This document shows positions 42,601 to 52,579 of a stretch of 64,000 nucleotides of DNA, piece by piece. A program made the translations under genes and the position numbers. Source of the DNA: Streptomyces venezuelae. Its GTDB lineage: Bacteria > Actinomycetota > Actinomycetes > Streptomycetales > Streptomycetaceae. Within the stretch, counting starts at the first letter, position 1. Every line of letters begins with the position of its first letter. The stretch spans positions 6,138,001 through 6,202,000 of the forward strand of contig NZ_CP029191.1 of assembly GCF_008642335.1 (NCBI RefSeq), read 5' to 3'. Below the pieces are notes generated by a model. That model did not search any database. It had not been told where the DNA came from and worked only from the letters and a program-made list of their open reading frames with translations.

Positions 42601-45414
42601 GTGGTTCGGGGGTGGTGGGTGGTTGTGAGGGGTGAGTGGGGGCGGTGGGCGGTGCTCGTGGTGGGGCTCGGGGTGTTGGTCGGGGTGCTCGTCGCCGTGG
42701 CCGCCGGGGGGCCCGGGCTGGTCGAGCGGCTGGGTGGGGAGGCGCTGGCGGGGCGGTTCGAGCAGGTGCAGCGTGCCGCGCCCGGCGTCGTGCACAGTGC
42801 GCGGTTCGATCCGGAGGACCCTCCTCCCGGTGACGAGAGCGACCTCGGCGCCGATCTCGCGCGGTACGGCACCGTCATCGAGAACGCCGCGCCCGCCGCC
42901 CTGCGCGGCAGCCTCGTCCTCGACTCCACCCGGATCGCGCTGCCCACCGTGGACGCGGACGTGGCGGGCGGCGCCTCGCTGTCCCTGGTGTACGCATCCG
43001 ACGCCCCCGGTCGGGCCGCGTACGTCGCCGGGCGGGCACCCCGCGCGCGTGGGCAGGTGGTGGAGCTCGCCGTGTCCGAGCGGACGCGTGACGCGCTCCG
43101 GCTGCGCGTAGGGCAGCGGATCGATCTGCGCGGCGGCGCTCTCACGAACGTGCAGGCCGTGGGACGGGTCGTAGGGGTCTACCGCGCGGAGGGCGGCGGC
43201 CACGGGCCGCAAGGTGACGGGGAGCAAGGTGACGGGGAGCAAGGCGACGGGGAGCGCGCGCACCAGCGTCTCTGGAGCGAGAAGCCCCTGTTGTCCCGCC
43301 CCCTGCCCGGCCCCGCCGGTACCGCCCCGGACGCCGGCGCGCTCATCGCGCCCCGCGCCGCCGAGGTCCTGCAGAACCAGGCGGACGCCGAGCTCACCGT
43401 CGAGTGGAACATGCGCCTCGACCTGCGGGGCGAGACGGCCGCCCGCTTCGTGGGGGACAGCGGGGCGCGGGACTTTCAGCGGCTCATGGCCCGCTACCCG
43501 ATCGCCGCGAAGCAGGCCTTCTGCAACGTCGAGACGTACGGCGGCAAGTGGTGCGTCCTCGGCACCCACCCCGCCTCCGAACTGGAGAGCGACACCGAAC
43601 TGACTAGCGCCTTCGAGGAGTTCCGTACCCGCTGGCGTCAGGCGAACGTCGTGATGTCGTTCGCACCGGCGTCCCTGCTCGGCGTGGGCCTCGCCGCCGT
43701 CGTGGTGACCTCGCTGCTCGTCGTGCGCCGACGGCTCGACGGTGACCGGCTGCGGCGGGCCCGCGGGGCGTCGGCCACCGCGCTCGCCCTGCGGCGCGCG
43801 GCGGAGAGCGCGCCCGCCGCGGTGCTCGGGGCAGGCATCGGCTGCGCGGTCGCCGCCGCGGTGCCGGGGAGTTCACCCGCGTACGGCCAAGGGCTGACCG
43901 TCGCCCTCGTCTGCTGGCTGCTGCTGCCCGCCCTGACGTGGTTCGCCGTGCGGGACCGCGCCGTGCTGCGGGAGCGGGCGCCGCGCGGCGGCGGGCGCAG
44001 ACTGGTCGTGGAGGCGCTGGTGGTGCTCCTCGCCGCGGGCGGTGTCCTCGCGCTGCGGGCGCGGGGCACGGAGGGCGCGGCGGGTCCTGACCCGCTGCTC
44101 GCCGCGGTGCCCGTGCTGCTGGGGCTCGCGACCGTCGCCGTCCTCGTGCGGTGTTATCCCTTGCCCGTACGCGCGGTGGCGCGGTGGTCGGCGCGGGGGC
44201 GGGGTGCCGTGGCGCTCGTCGCGCTCTCCCGTGCCGCCAGGGAGGCTCCCGCGCGCGGTCTCGCGCTGCTCGTCCTGGTGGTGACGCTCGCGGGTGCCGT
44301 CTTCGGAGGGCTCGTCCTGGGGACGCTCGTGGAGGGGCGGCACACCGCGGCGGCCTGGCGGGTGGGCGCGGACGCCTCCTTCCTGGGCGCCGAGCGCGAC
44401 CCGGGCACGGCGGAGCGGCTGGCACGCGCGCGTGGAGTGCGGAAAACGGTGACCGTGCGGCAGGTGCGCGTCGATCCGGTGAGCGAGAGGGACGGGGGAC
44501 GGTACGGGGTCTCCAGTCTGGTCGGGGTGGACGGCGCGAAGCTCCGCGCGGCGGCGCCGGGTTCGTCCGCCGCCCGCGCGCTGCACGACGCCGGACTCAC
44601 CCGGGGCGGCCGCGGACGCGACATCCGCGTACTCGCCTCCGAGGGGCGCACCGGCGACCTGCTGACCTTCACGCGGCTCGGCAAGGAGACGCGGCTGCGG
44701 ATCGTCGGGACGCTGCCGGACGGCGTGGCGCGCGACGCCGCGCTCGGACCCTTGCGCGACGCCACCACGTCCCGGCAACACCTCCTCGTCGCCGACAACA
44801 GGGACCTGCGCGCTTTCAAGGCCGCCGAGTTCGAGGGGTCCGCGCTCCTGCTGTACGGCGCCCGTATGGACACCGAGGCGCTGCGTTCCCTCGTACCGCG
44901 AGCCGCACCCGGAGCGGCCGGCGGGGAGCTCCGCATCCGCGCCGAGGAGCAGGCGGACGCCGACGACGACCGGCTGATCGCCGCCGTGGCGGCGGCACAC
45001 ACCGCCTGCACCGCGCTCGCCGTGCTGCTCGCCCTCGTCGCCCTCGTCCTCGAACTGCTCCTCTCCGCACCCGCGCGCGGGCGCACCACGGCCTACCTGC
45101 GCACGCTCGGCCTCGGCGGGCGCGCCGCGTCCGCCCTGCACCTGCTGCAGCTCCTGCCTCTCGTGCTCGCCGCGGTCGTGGGGGGCGTCGCGCTCGGGCT
45201 CGCGCTGCCCTCGCTGCTCGGACCCGCCCTGGAACTGCGGGAGTTCACCGGTGGGCCCGCGGCGCCCGCCCGGCACGTCGACGCGCTGTTCACCGCGGCC
45301 CTGGCCGCGGGACTCTGTCTCCTGGCCGCCGCGGCGGTGGGCGTGGAGACCTGGCTCGGGCGGCGCCGGGGGCTCGGCGCGGTCCTGCGACTGGGGAGAG
45401 CGGATGACCACTGA
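42601..45414 (+). CDS. FtsX-type ABC transporter permease (second)
   Basis: A permease of up to 937 residues. After a transmembrane helix (about 16-37) lies an extracytoplasmic domain, then helices from about 350 onward, including an FtsX block around 520-590, another extracytoplasmic region and a final block of helices to the end (about 800-930). It contains a GDGEQ-type repeat near residue 205, encoded by a 15-bp tandem repeat. The start is uncertain: GTG at 42601, 42619 and 42625 are all in frame and none has a clear ribosome-binding site. It overlaps the downstream ATPase gene by 11 bases. Paired with the first permease, it may form a heterodimeric exporter. Confidence 0.82.
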   Translation: MVRGWWVVVRGEWGRWAVLVVGLGVLVGVLVAVAAGGPGLVERLGGEALAGRFEQVQRAAPGVVHSARFDPEDPPPGDESDLGADLARYGTVIENAAPAALRGSLVLDSTRIALPTVDADVAGGASLSLVYASDAPGRAAYVAGRAPRARGQVVELAVSERTRDALRLRVGQRIDLRGGALTNVQAVGRVVGVYRAEGGGHGPQGDGEQGDGEQGDGERAHQRLWSEKPLLSRPLPGPAGTAPDAGALIAPRAAEVLQNQADAELTVEWNMRLDLRGETAARFVGDSGARDFQRLMARYPIAAKQAFCNVETYGGKWCVLGTHPASELESDTELTSAFEEFRTRWRQANVVMSFAPASLLGVGLAAVVVTSLLVVRRRLDGDRLRRARGASATALALRRAAESAPAAVLGAGIGCAVAAAVPGSSPAYGQGLTVALVCWLLLPALTWFAVRDRAVLRERAPRGGGRRLVVEALVVLLAAGGVLALRARGTEGAAGPDPLLAAVPVLLGLATVAVLVRCYPLPVRAVARWSARGRGAVALVALSRAAREAPARGLALLVLVVTLAGAVFGGLVLGTLVEGRHTAAAWRVGADASFLGAERDPGTAERLARARGVRKTVTVRQVRVDPVSERDGGRYGVSSLVGVDGAKLRAAAPGSSAARALHDAGLTRGGRGRDIRVLASEGRTGDLLTFTRLGKETRLRIVGTLPDGVARDAALGPLRDATTSRQHLLVADNRDLRAFKAAEFEGSALLLYGARMDTEALRSLVPRAAPGAAGGELRIRAEEQADADDDRLIAAVAAAHTACTALAVLLALVALVLELLLSAPARGRTTAYLRTLGLGGRAASALHLLQLLPLVLAAVVGGVALGLALPSLLGPALELREFTGGPAAPARHVDALFTAALAAGLCLLAAAAVGVETWLGRRRGLGAVLRLGRADDH
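43211..43255 (+). repeat. In-frame 15-bp tandem repeat in permease gene
   Basis: Three copies of a 15-bp unit (AAGGTGACGGGGAGC, the third with one mismatch) encode repeats of the type QGDGE. The unit length is a multiple of three, so copy-number change would keep the reading frame. It lies in an extracytoplasmic loop of the second permease. Confidence 0.85.
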
Positions 45415-46324
45415 CCTGGCCGAACTGGAGGCGCGGGCCCGCGCCGCGGGGCGTCCCGCGGCCGACGAGGGGCTGGTCGTCTGCGACAACCTCGTCCGCG
45501 TCTACCGCACCGAGGCGGTCGAGGTGCAGGCACTCCAAGGCCTCGACCTGGTCGTCTCGGAGGGCGAGTGCGTGGCCCTGGTCGGCGCGTCGGGGTCCGG
45601 CAAGTCCACGCTCCTGTCGATCCTCTCGGGGCTCGACCTGCCCACCGCGGGCCGCGCGAGGGTCGCGGGGCACGACCTGCTCACCATGGGGCGCCGCGAG
45701 CGGCTCGGCTACCGCAGGAGCACGGTCGGCTTCGTCTGGCAGCAGACCGGCCGCAACCTGCTGCCGTATCTGACCGCCCTGGAGAACGTGGCGCTGCCGA
45801 TGAAGTACACGCGCGTGCCCCGTCGTACGCGGCAGGAGCGGGCCGCCGAACTGCTCGGCGTGCTCGGTGTGGCGCACTGCCGCGGCCGGCGGCCCGACGA
45901 GCTCTCCGGCGGCGAGCAGCAGCGCGTGGCCGTCGCCGTCGCCACCGCCAACTCCCCGCGCGTCCTGCTCGCCGACGAGCCCACGGGGGAGCTGGACACG
46001 GCGAGCGGCGAGGACGTCTTCGCGGCGTTGCGCCGCGCCAACGAGGAACTCGGCGCGACGGTCCTGGTCGTCACGCACGACCCGCTCGTCTCGGAGCAGG
46101 TGCGGCGCACGGTACGCATCCGGGACGGACGCACCTCCACGGAGACGCTGCGCGAGCGGGGCGGCGACGGCGAGGAGTTCACGGTTCTGGACAGGGCGGG
46201 ACGGCTGCAGCTGCCGGGGGAGTACGTCGAGAGGTACGGGCTGCGAGGGCGCGTACGACTGACGGCGGAGCCGGGGCACGTGGGGGTGTGGCCGGACAGG
46301 GAGAGCGGCCCGCCCAGGACCTAG
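45404..46324 (+). CDS. ABC transporter ATP-binding protein with C-terminal extension
   Basis: A 306-residue ABC ATPase of the MacB/LolD type. Walker A is VGASGSGKST, the signature is LSGGEQQRVAVAVA and Walker B is VLLADEPTGELD; the Q-loop region is FVWQQTGRNLLPYLT. After the core domain (about 25-240) a tail of about 65 residues has no obvious counterpart in LolD and may couple it to the permeases. The N-terminal 25 residues precede the ABC domain. The ATG at 45404 overlaps the upstream permease stop by 11 bases, so expression is coupled. Confidence 0.9.
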   Translation: MTTDLAELEARARAAGRPAADEGLVVCDNLVRVYRTEAVEVQALQGLDLVVSEGECVALVGASGSGKSTLLSILSGLDLPTAGRARVAGHDLLTMGRRERLGYRRSTVGFVWQQTGRNLLPYLTALENVALPMKYTRVPRRTRQERAAELLGVLGVAHCRGRRPDELSGGEQQRVAVAVATANSPRVLLADEPTGELDTASGEDVFAALRRANEELGATVLVVTHDPLVSEQVRRTVRIRDGRTSTETLRERGGDGEEFTVLDRAGRLQLPGEYVERYGLRGRVRLTAEPGHVGVWPDRESGPPRT

Positions 46325-46357
46325 GCAGGCCGGGCGCCGGGTGGTGATACTGGCGCC

Positions 46358-47026
<669 letters not shown>

Positions 47027-47143
47027 GCAGGCCCTCCACCGGTCCCGCCTCTCCCCGGCCCCGACCCATCAGGGTTCTGTCAAGGACCGCGCCCCCGTAC
47101 CCCCTCGTCCGTATTGCCGGAATTGTTGGCCGTAAGGTCGACG

Positions 47144-47179
47144 CTGCGTACACAGCAGTTTCTGCGTACACAGCAGTTT
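47144..47179. repeat. Exact tandem duplication of 18 bp upstream of kdpD
   Basis: CTGCGTACACAGCAGTTT occurs twice in immediate succession. Each unit contains the inverted repeat CTGC-N7-GCAG. It ends 18 bases before the chosen kdpD ATG, a position where a promoter, operator or leader element is expected. Confidence 0.85.
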
Positions 47180-47197
47180 CGGGAAGACAATGAGGCC

Positions 47198-49744
47198 ATG
47201 GCACGCGGCAAGCTACGGATCTACCTCGGTGCGGCACCGGGCGTCGGCAAGACGTACGCGATGCTCTCCGAGGCCCACCGCCGAGTCGAGCGCGGCACCG
47301 ACTGCGTGGTCGCCTTCGTGGAGCACCACGACCGGCCCCGCACCGAGGTGATGCTGCACGGACTCGAACAGGTGACCCGCAGGGACCTGGAGTACCGCGG
47401 CACCGCGTTCACCGAGATGGACGTCGACGCGGTCCTGGAGCGCGCCCCCGCGGTCGCCCTCGTCGACGAACTCGCCCACACCAACGTCCCCGGCTCCCGC
47501 AACGCCAAGCGCTGGCAGGACGTCGAGGAGCTCCTCGCCGCCGGCATCGACGTCGTCTCCACCGTCAACATCCAGCACCTGGAGTCGCTCGGCGACGTCG
47601 TCGAGTCGATCACCGGCGTGCGGCAGAAGGAGACCGTGCCGGACGAGGTGGTCCGCCGCGCCGACCAGATCGAACTGGTCGACATGTCGCCACAGGCACT
47701 GCGACGCCGCATGGCGCACGGCAACATCTACAAGTCCGACCGCATCGACGCGTCCCTCTCCAACTACTTCCGGCCCGGCAACCTCACGGCCCTGCGCGAG
47801 CTCGCGCTGCTCTGGGTCGCCGACCGCGTCGACGAGTACCTCCAGCAGTACCGCGGCGAGCACAACATCCGCTCCACCTGGCAGGCCCGCGAACGCATCG
47901 TCGTCGGCCTGACCGGCGGGCCCGAGGGCCGCACCCTGATCCGCCGCGCGTCCCGCATGGCCGCCAAGGGCTCCGGCAGCGAGATCCTCGCCGTCTACAT
48001 CGCCCGCAGCGACGGCCTGACCGGCGCGTCCCCCAAGGAACTCGCCGTCCAGCGCACCCTCGTCGAAGACCTCGGCGGCACCTTCCACCACGTCATAGGC
48101 GACGACATACCCGCCGCCCTCCTCGACTTCGCACGCGGCGTCAACGCCACGCAGATCGTCCTCGGCTCCTCGCGCCGCAAGACCTGGCAGTACGTCTTCG
48201 GGCCCGGCGTCGGCGCCACCGTCGCCCGCGACTCGGGACCCGACCTGGACGTGCACATCGTCACGCACGGCGAGGTCGCCAAGGGGCGCGGCCTGCCTGT
48301 CGCCCGCGGCGCGCGCCTCGGCAGGTCCCGCGTCATCTGGGGCTGGCTCGTCGGCGTCGCCGGGCCCCTGCTCCTGACGGTGCTGCTCACCCACGTCGAC
48401 GCGGACCTCGGCCTCGCCAACGACATGCTGCTGTTCCTGACCCTCACGGTCGCCGCCGCACTGGTCGGCGGACTGATCCCGGCGCTCGCGTCGGCGGCCG
48501 TCGGCTCGCTGCTCCTCAACTACTACTTCACGCCGCCGCTGCACCTGTGGACGGTCTCCAACAACAAGAACATCGTGGCCATCGCCGTGTTCGTGGGCGT
48601 CGCCGTGTCCGTGGCCTCCGTCGTGGACCTCGCGGCCCGCCGCACCCACCAGGCCGCCCGGCTGCGCGCCGAGGCCGAGATACTCTCCTTCCTCGCCGGC
48701 AGCGTGCTGCGCGGCGAGACCAGCCTCGAAGCTCTCCTCGAACGCGTCCGCGAGACCTTCGCGATGGAGTCCGTCGCCCTCCTGGAACGCGCCGGCGACA
48801 CCGACCCGTGGACCTGCGCGGGCAGCGTCGGCGACGGGCGCCCGCTGGAACGCCCCGAGGACGCCGACGTGGACATGCCCGTCGGCGACCACATGGCGCT
48901 CGCCCTGTCGGGCCGGGTCCTGCCCGCCGCGGACCGCCGCGTCCTCGCCGCGTTCGCCGCCCAGGCCGCCGTCGTCCTGGACCGCCAGCGCCTGCAGTCC
49001 GAGGCCGACCAGGCCCGCACCCTCGCCGAGGGCAACCGCATCCGCACCGCCCTGCTCGCCGCCGTCAGCCACGACCTGCGCACCCCGCTCGCGGGCATCA
49101 AGGCCGCCGTGTCCTCCCTGCGCTCCGACGACGTCGAGTGGTCCGACGAGGACGAGGCGGAACTCCTCGAAGGCATCGAGGAGGGCGCCGACCGCCTGGA
49201 ACACCTCGTCGGCAACCTCCTCGACATGTCCCGGCTGCAGACCGGCACCGTCACCCCGCTGATCCGCGAGGTCGACCTCGACGAGGTCGTCCCCATGGCG
49301 CTCGGCGGCGTCCCCGACGGCAGCGCGGAACTGGACATCCCGGAGACGCTGCCCATGGTCGCCGTCGACAAGGGCCTCCTGGAGCGGGCGGTCGCCAACA
49401 TCGTCGAGAACGCCGTGAAGTACGCCCCCGACGACACGCCCGTCAAGGTCTCCGCGAGCGCCCTCGGCGAGCGCGTCGAGATCCGCGTCGTCGACCGGGG
49501 GCGCGGCGTGCCCGACAGCGCCAAAGACCGCATCTTCGCCCCCTTCCAGCGCTACGGTGACGCTCCCCGAGGTGCCGGCGTGGGCCTCGGCCTCGCCGTC
49601 GCCCGCGGCTTCGTCGAGGCCATGGGCGGCACGCTCGCCGCCGAGGACACCCCCGGCGGCGGCCTCACCATGGTCCTCACCCTGCGGGCGGCGGCCGGAC
49701 GCCCGCCGGTACGCCCCGAGCTGTCGTCCCAGGTCACCTCATGA
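47198..49744 (+). CDS. kdpD: Osmosensitive K+ channel sensor histidine kinase KdpD
   Basis: An 848-residue KdpD. The N-terminal KdpD domain (about 1-210) has Walker A GAAPGVGKTYAML and the VDELAHTNVPGSRNAKRWQD block. A USP-like domain follows (about 228-355), the region to which c-di-AMP binds in other KdpD proteins. Four transmembrane helices (about 380-480, DUF4118) come next, then a GAF-like region and the kinase core with the phosphoacceptor His625 in AAVSHDLRTPL and ATPase motifs NIVENAVKYAP and GAGVGLGLAVARGF. It senses K+ limitation and ionic conditions. The kdpFABC pump genes are not in this window. ATG 47198 is preferred over an upstream TTG. Confidence 0.95.
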   Translation: MARGKLRIYLGAAPGVGKTYAMLSEAHRRVERGTDCVVAFVEHHDRPRTEVMLHGLEQVTRRDLEYRGTAFTEMDVDAVLERAPAVALVDELAHTNVPGSRNAKRWQDVEELLAAGIDVVSTVNIQHLESLGDVVESITGVRQKETVPDEVVRRADQIELVDMSPQALRRRMAHGNIYKSDRIDASLSNYFRPGNLTALRELALLWVADRVDEYLQQYRGEHNIRSTWQARERIVVGLTGGPEGRTLIRRASRMAAKGSGSEILAVYIARSDGLTGASPKELAVQRTLVEDLGGTFHHVIGDDIPAALLDFARGVNATQIVLGSSRRKTWQYVFGPGVGATVARDSGPDLDVHIVTHGEVAKGRGLPVARGARLGRSRVIWGWLVGVAGPLLLTVLLTHVDADLGLANDMLLFLTLTVAAALVGGLIPALASAAVGSLLLNYYFTPPLHLWTVSNNKNIVAIAVFVGVAVSVASVVDLAARRTHQAARLRAEAEILSFLAGSVLRGETSLEALLERVRETFAMESVALLERAGDTDPWTCAGSVGDGRPLERPEDADVDMPVGDHMALALSGRVLPAADRRVLAAFAAQAAVVLDRQRLQSEADQARTLAEGNRIRTALLAAVSHDLRTPLAGIKAAVSSLRSDDVEWSDEDEAELLEGIEEGADRLEHLVGNLLDMSRLQTGTVTPLIREVDLDEVVPMALGGVPDGSAELDIPETLPMVAVDKGLLERAVANIVENAVKYAPDDTPVKVSASALGERVEIRVVDRGRGVPDSAKDRIFAPFQRYGDAPRGAGVGLGLAVARGFVEAMGGTLAAEDTPGGGLTMVLTLRAAAGRPPVRPELSSQVTS

Positions 49745-49805
49745 CCCGGAACCAGGCGGCCACTCCACAGAACCAGCAGTCCAGCACTCCGAAAGGCAGG
49801 TACGC

Positions 49806-50489
49806 ATGACCCGGGTGCTCGTGGTCGACGACGAGCCGCAGATCGTGCGCGCCCTCGTGATCAACCTGAAGGCGCGCAAGTACGACGTGGACTCGGCCCC
49901 CGACGGCGCCACCGCGCTGCAGGTCGCCGCGGCCCGCCACCCCGACGTGATCGTGCTCGACCTCGGTCTGCCCGACATGGACGGCGTGGAGGTCATCAAG
50001 GGCCTGCGCGGCTGGACGCGCGTCCCCATCCTGGTCCTCTCCGCCCGGCACAGCTCGGACGAGAAGGTCGAGGCGCTCGACGCGGGCGCCGACGACTACG
50101 TGACCAAGCCCTTCGGCATGGACGAACTCCTCGCCCGACTGCGCGCCGCAGTCCGCAGGGCGGAGCCCACCGGGACGGGCGACGACGACGCGATGGTCGA
50201 CACGGGCGACTTCTCCGTCGACCTGGCCGCCAAGAAGGTCAACCGCGGCGGCCGCGACGTACGCCTCACCCCCACGGAGTGGCACCTCCTGGAGGTGCTC
50301 GTACGCAACACCGGCCGCCTGGTCAGCCAGAAGCAGCTCCTCCAGGAGGTCTGGGGGCCCTCCTACGGGACGGAGACCAACTACCTGCGCGTCTACATGG
50401 CGCAGCTGCGCCGCAAGCTGGAGACGGACCCCGCGCATCCGCAGCACTTCATCACGGAACCGGGAATGGGATACCGGTTCGAGAAGTGA
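49806..50489 (+). CDS. kdpE: Response regulator KdpE
   Basis: A 227-residue OmpR-type response regulator, partner of KdpD. Receiver motifs are VVDDEPQ (6-12), Asp52 in VLDLGLPDMDG and Lys near 102 in YVTKPFGMDEL. The winged helix ends with NYLRVYMAQLRRKLETDPA and FITEPGMGYRFEK, characteristic of KdpE. It would activate a kdp transport operon elsewhere in the genome. The gene starts 61 bases after the kdpD stop. Confidence 0.94.
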   Translation: MTRVLVVDDEPQIVRALVINLKARKYDVDSAPDGATALQVAAARHPDVIVLDLGLPDMDGVEVIKGLRGWTRVPILVLSARHSSDEKVEALDAGADDYVTKPFGMDELLARLRAAVRRAEPTGTGDDDAMVDTGDFSVDLAAKKVNRGGRDVRLTPTEWHLLEVLVRNTGRLVSQKQLLQEVWGPSYGTETNYLRVYMAQLRRKLETDPAHPQHFITEPGMGYRFEK

Positions 50490-50611
50490 CCCTTCCGAAA
50501 GGTGACCGGATCGGTCGCTTCAGCACGCTCCTCAGCGGGTACTGAGCGGACATAAGCACAGATGAGCGCACCCCTTTCACCGGTGTCCCCGCCCCCCGGT
50601 ACGCTTCTTGT

Positions 50612-51010
50612 ATGAGTGCTGTTTCTGGTTCCGACAAGCCGGCGGGCCGTTTCCGGCGCATGCTCGACCGGCTCTCCTCCTCCCAGGAGGATCTGGAGTC
50701 GGAGGAGCTGCGGGAGGACGCCGAGACAGCGGGCTGCGTCCGCATCGGCGACTGCCGTGACCGCCAGATAGTCACCGTTACTGGTACCTTGCGCACGGTC
50801 ACTCTGCGACCACGGGCCGGGGTTCCCGCCCTGGAGGCCGAGCTGTTCGACGGTTCGGCTGCGCTGGACGTGGTGTGGCTCGGCAGGCGCTCCATCGTGG
50901 GAATCGAACCGGGGCGCAAGCTGATCGCGTCCGGCCGGATCTCGGAGAGCCGGGGACGCCGGGTGCTCTTCAACCCGAAATACGAACTCAGACCCCTCGG
51001 ACGGGAGTAG
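50612..51010 (+). CDS. OB-fold nucleic acid-binding domain protein
   Basis: A 132-residue protein with a helical N terminus (about 1-45) and an OB-fold of the RecG/AsnRS anti-codon-like class (about 52-125: QIVTVTGTLRTVTLRP, ALEAELFDGSAALDVVWLG, RKLIASGRISESRGRRVLF). It probably binds single-stranded nucleic acid; no partner is evident. It begins at ATG 50612 and is followed, 3 bases after its stop, by the DUF3159 gene, an arrangement conserved in actinobacteria as far as I recall. Confidence 0.85.
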   Translation: MSAVSGSDKPAGRFRRMLDRLSSSQEDLESEELREDAETAGCVRIGDCRDRQIVTVTGTLRTVTLRPRAGVPALEAELFDGSAALDVVWLGRRSIVGIEPGRKLIASGRISESRGRRVLFNPKYELRPLGRE

Positions 51011-51013
51011 CCG

Positions 51014-51757
51014 GTGACGTCCCTCGACAAGCCGACGGAGCACGGGAACGCGCCGACGGACCACGGGAACGCGGGTCAGGACGCGGATTCCCGGGCCGTG
51101 ACCGAGGCAGCGCTCTTCGAGGCCTTCGGCGGCGTGCGAGGCATGGTGGAGACCGTCCTCCCCGGCCTGCTCTTCGTGACGATCTACACGATCAACAAGG
51201 ACCTGCACATGTCGGCCATCGCGGCCCTCGCGGTGTCCCTGGTGCTCGTGGTGGTCCGCCTGGTCATGAGGGACACCGTCAAGCACGCCTTCAGCGGTGT
51301 CTTCGGGGTCGCCTTCGGCGTGGTCTTCGCGATGATGACCGGCAACGCCAAGGACTTCTACCTGCCGGGCATGCTCTACACCCTGGGCCTCGCCCTGGCG
51401 TACATGATCACGACCATCGCGGGCGTCCCGCTGATCGGCCTCATCCTCGGCCCGGTCTTCAAGGAGAACCTCTCCTGGCGCACCCGCAACCCCGGCCGCA
51501 AGAAGGCGTACGCGAAGGCCAGTTGGGCCTGGGGCCTGATCCTGCTCGCCAAGTGCGCGATCCTCTTCCCGCTGTACTGGTGGGCGGACACGACACAGTT
51601 CGGCTGGGTCCTGATCGCCCTGAAGATCCCCCCCTTCCTCCTCGCCGTCTACCTGACCTGGGTCTTCCTGGCCAAGGCCCCGCCACCGATCGACGTCTTC
51701 GCGGAGATGGAAGCGGCGGAGAAGGCGGAAGAGGAGCGCAAGGCCGCGCGGCCTTAG
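51014..51757 (+). CDS. DUF3159 family integral membrane protein
   Basis: A 247-residue membrane protein of the actinobacterial DUF3159 family, with about six predicted helices (roughly 50-70, 75-95, 100-118, 123-150, 180-200, 205-230). The first 30 residues are hydrophilic and the C-terminal tail is Glu/Lys/Ala-rich. It resembles the intracellular-septation-type membrane protein fold in some predictions, but no function is known. GTG at 51014 follows the OB-fold gene closely, so it is likely co-transcribed. Downstream is the large inverted repeat between it and the trkA-type genes. Confidence 0.85.
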   Translation: MTSLDKPTEHGNAPTDHGNAGQDADSRAVTEAALFEAFGGVRGMVETVLPGLLFVTIYTINKDLHMSAIAALAVSLVLVVVRLVMRDTVKHAFSGVFGVAFGVVFAMMTGNAKDFYLPGMLYTLGLALAYMITTIAGVPLIGLILGPVFKENLSWRTRNPGRKKAYAKASWAWGLILLAKCAILFPLYWWADTTQFGWVLIALKIPPFLLAVYLTWVFLAKAPPPIDVFAEMEAAEKAEEERKAARP

Positions 51758-51776
51758 CGGGTGGGTGCGCCCCGCC

Positions 51777-51892
51777 AGGGGCGCGGGGAACTGCGCGCCC
51801 AGCGCACGAAAAGCCGCAGTCGCGTCTGCCGGGATCTCGGCAGACGCGACTGCGGCTTTCTTCTGGTTGCTCGCGCAGTTCCCCGCGCCCCT
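51777..51892. repeat. Nested inverted repeat (REP-like element with inner terminator)
   Basis: Two inverted repeats share one centre. The outer arms are 21 bp (AGGGGCGCGGGGAACTGCGCG at 51777-51797 and its reverse complement at 51872-51892). The inner stem is 22 bp (51810-51831 with 51838-51859) around a 6-base loop, with 12-base unpaired segments between. The outer arm matches a palindromic sequence that I recall as dispersed in Streptomyces genomes. The inner stem would terminate both convergent genes. Confidence 0.85.
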
Positions 51893-51901
51893 TACGGGAC
51901 C

Positions 51902-52579
51902 TCAGCCCACTGCATCCTCGCGGCGCACCGAGAGCAGATCCTCCAGCTGCTCCTCCCGCGCCTGCGCCGCGACGAACAGCAGCTCGTCACCCGCTTCGAG
52001 GGAGTCGTCCGCGGTCGGCGCGAGGACGCGCGTACCGCGGATGATCGTGACCAGCGACGTGTCCTCGGGCCACTGCACGTCGCCGACCTGCGTGCCCGCG
52101 AGGGCCGACTCGGGCGGCAGCGTCAGCTCGACGAGGTTCGCGTCGCCGTGGCTGAAGCGCAGCAGCCGTACGAGATCACCGACGCTCACCGCCTCCTCGA
52201 CGAGCGCGGACATCAGGCGCGGCGTGGACACCGCGACGTCGACGCCCCAGGACTCGTTGAACAGCCACTCGTTCTTCGGGTTGTTCACCCGGGCGACGAC
52301 CCGCGGGACGCCGTACTCCGTCTTGGCGAGCAGCGAGACGACGAGGTTGACCTTGTCGTCGCCGGTCGCGGCGATCACGACGTTGCAGCGCTGCAGCGCG
52401 GCCTCGTCGAGCGAGGTGATCTCACAGGCGTCGGCGAGCAGCCACTCGGCCTGCGGGACGCGCTCGACCGAGATGGCGGTCGGCGCCTTGTCGACGAGAA
52501 GGACCTCGTGGCCGTTCTCCAGGAGCTCACCGGCGATGGAACGTCCCACCGCGCCGGCTCCGGCAATGGCGACCCTCAT
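51902..52579 (-). CDS. trkA: TrkA-type K+ uptake regulatory protein (RCK), second of pair
   Basis: A 225-residue RCK protein with a Rossmann TrkA-N domain (1-120; IAGAGAVGRSIAGELLENGH nucleotide loop, then VLLVDKAP) and a TrkA-C domain (about 135-222), which in related proteins can bind c-di-AMP. Such proteins gate K+ channels or Trk/Ktr transporters in response to NAD(H)/ATP. Its ATG overlaps the stop of the paralogous gene upstream (TGATG), so they are coupled and probably act together, as with CeoB/CeoC of mycobacteria. The membrane partner is not adjacent. Confidence 0.92.
   Translation of the reverse strand: MRVAIAGAGAVGRSIAGELLENGHEVLLVDKAPTAISVERVPQAEWLLADACEITSLDEAALQRCNVVIAATGDDKVNLVVSLLAKTEYGVPRVVARVNNPKNEWLFNESWGVDVAVSTPRLMSALVEEAVSVGDLVRLLRFSHGDANLVELTLPPESALAGTQVGDVQWPEDTSLVTIIRGTRVLAPTADDSLEAGDELLFVAAQAREEQLEDLLSVRREDAVG

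Noticed and set aside
47198..50489. Complete kdp operon
   Set aside because: No kdpF, kdpA, kdpB or kdpC is present in the window; the flanks are an ABC cluster and an OB-fold gene.
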